From contig CABQCN010000123.1 in NCBI GenBank assembly GCA_902462635.1, positions 1 to 5,279 on the forward strand: a stretch of DNA of 5,279 nucleotides. The letters run 5' to 3'. Shown one piece after another: positions 5,135-5,279 of this stretch. Both the position numbers and the translations under genes were made by a program. The notes beneath the pieces are model-generated. The model ran no database searches. It was not told the origin of the DNA and saw only the letters and a program-made list of their open reading frames with translations. Numbering within the stretch: position 1 is the first letter of the stretch; every line of letters begins with the position of its first letter. Source of the stretch: an uncultured Oscillospiraceae bacterium (GTDB lineage Bacteria > Bacillota > Clostridia > UBA1212 > UBA1255).

Positions 5135-5161
5135 GCGGCCCTTCCAATACGAAAGGGCCGC
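5135..5161. repeat. GC-rich perfect hairpin downstream of the right-edge gene
   Basis: A perfect 9-bp inverted repeat GCGGCCCTT (5135-5143) / AAGGGCCGC (5153-5161) with a 9-nt loop. It lies 23 nt past the stop codon of the minus-strand gene. Neither strand shows a T-run after it, so it is not a classical intrinsic terminator. It may be a 3'-end stabilising structure, a protein site or a degenerate terminator backed up by the one at 5066-5094. Confidence 0.5.
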
Positions 5162-5184
5162 AGTATAAAATTCCAGCCATGTAA

Positions 5185-5279
5185 TTATTTATTAATTTCA
5201 GCTTCCAGCTTGCTTAATTTTTCACCGTCATATTCCGGCATGATGCCTGTGTCAAAATAGGAATACAACGTATCATTAT
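5185..5279 (-). CDS. C-terminal fragment of an unidentified protein
   Basis: An open frame on the minus strand enters at the window edge and ends with TAA at 5187-5185. The last 30 codons are present; the start lies outside. The tail includes YFDTGIMPEYDGEKLSKLEA and ends in EINK. Signs that it is coding: no stop in this frame, plausible codon use, a charged amphipathic C-terminal helix, and hairpins after the stop (5135-5161 and the bidirectional terminator at 5066-5094). The tail is hydrophilic, so the protein's end is cytoplasmic or soluble. I do not recognise the family from so short a piece. It converges with the coat gene pair and is not co-transcribed with any other gene in the window. 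Confidence 0.6.
   Translation of the reverse strand, partial: NDTLYSYFDTGIMPEYDGEKLSKLEAEINK

Overview
The window reads as chromosomal DNA of an endospore-forming Firmicute, most likely of the Clostridia. The reasons are a small CotF-type spore coat gene pair, strong AGGAGG-like ribosome binding sites, a BceR-type response regulator, and base composition that is moderate in genes but very AT-rich in the 4320-4560 intergenic region. This placement is an inference from gene content; no rRNA or other marker is present.

Left part (1-3082, minus strand). One transcription unit reads ABC ATPase, then polytopic ABC permease, then OmpR/BceR-type response regulator. It has an extended -10 promoter (3053-3082) and closes with an intrinsic terminator (12-32) directly after the regulator. 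ATPase and permease overlap by 8 nt. The regulator follows the permease by 29 nt and starts with TTG. No histidine kinase lies between the promoter and the terminator, so the regulator is an orphan within its operon. The transporter is not of the BceAB type usually paired with such regulators.

Middle part (3124-4490, minus strand). A DMT/EamA-family membrane transporter with a clear internal duplication lies downstream of a CspA-family cold-shock gene. A 14-bp terminator hairpin separates the two. The cold-shock gene has an unusually complete control region: a near-consensus UP element, TTGACA, an extended -10, and then a leader of about 124 nt. The leader holds a hairpin followed by a U-tract (attenuator-like) and a second hairpin whose loop holds the Shine-Dalgarno sequence. 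This leader is the most interesting structure in the window.

Right part (4562-5279). Two small plus-strand genes in tandem encode helical spore-coat-like proteins, the second with a Coat F-type C-terminus, and end at a bidirectional terminator (5066-5094). A minus-strand gene enters from the right edge; only its last 30 codons are present. Between it and the terminator is a GC-rich perfect 9-bp hairpin without a U-tract.

No mobile element, CRISPR array, tRNA or rRNA was seen. No wholly new system is evident. The items worth a second look are the cold-shock leader, the orphan BceR-like regulator fused to a non-Bce transporter operon, and the split coat-protein pair.
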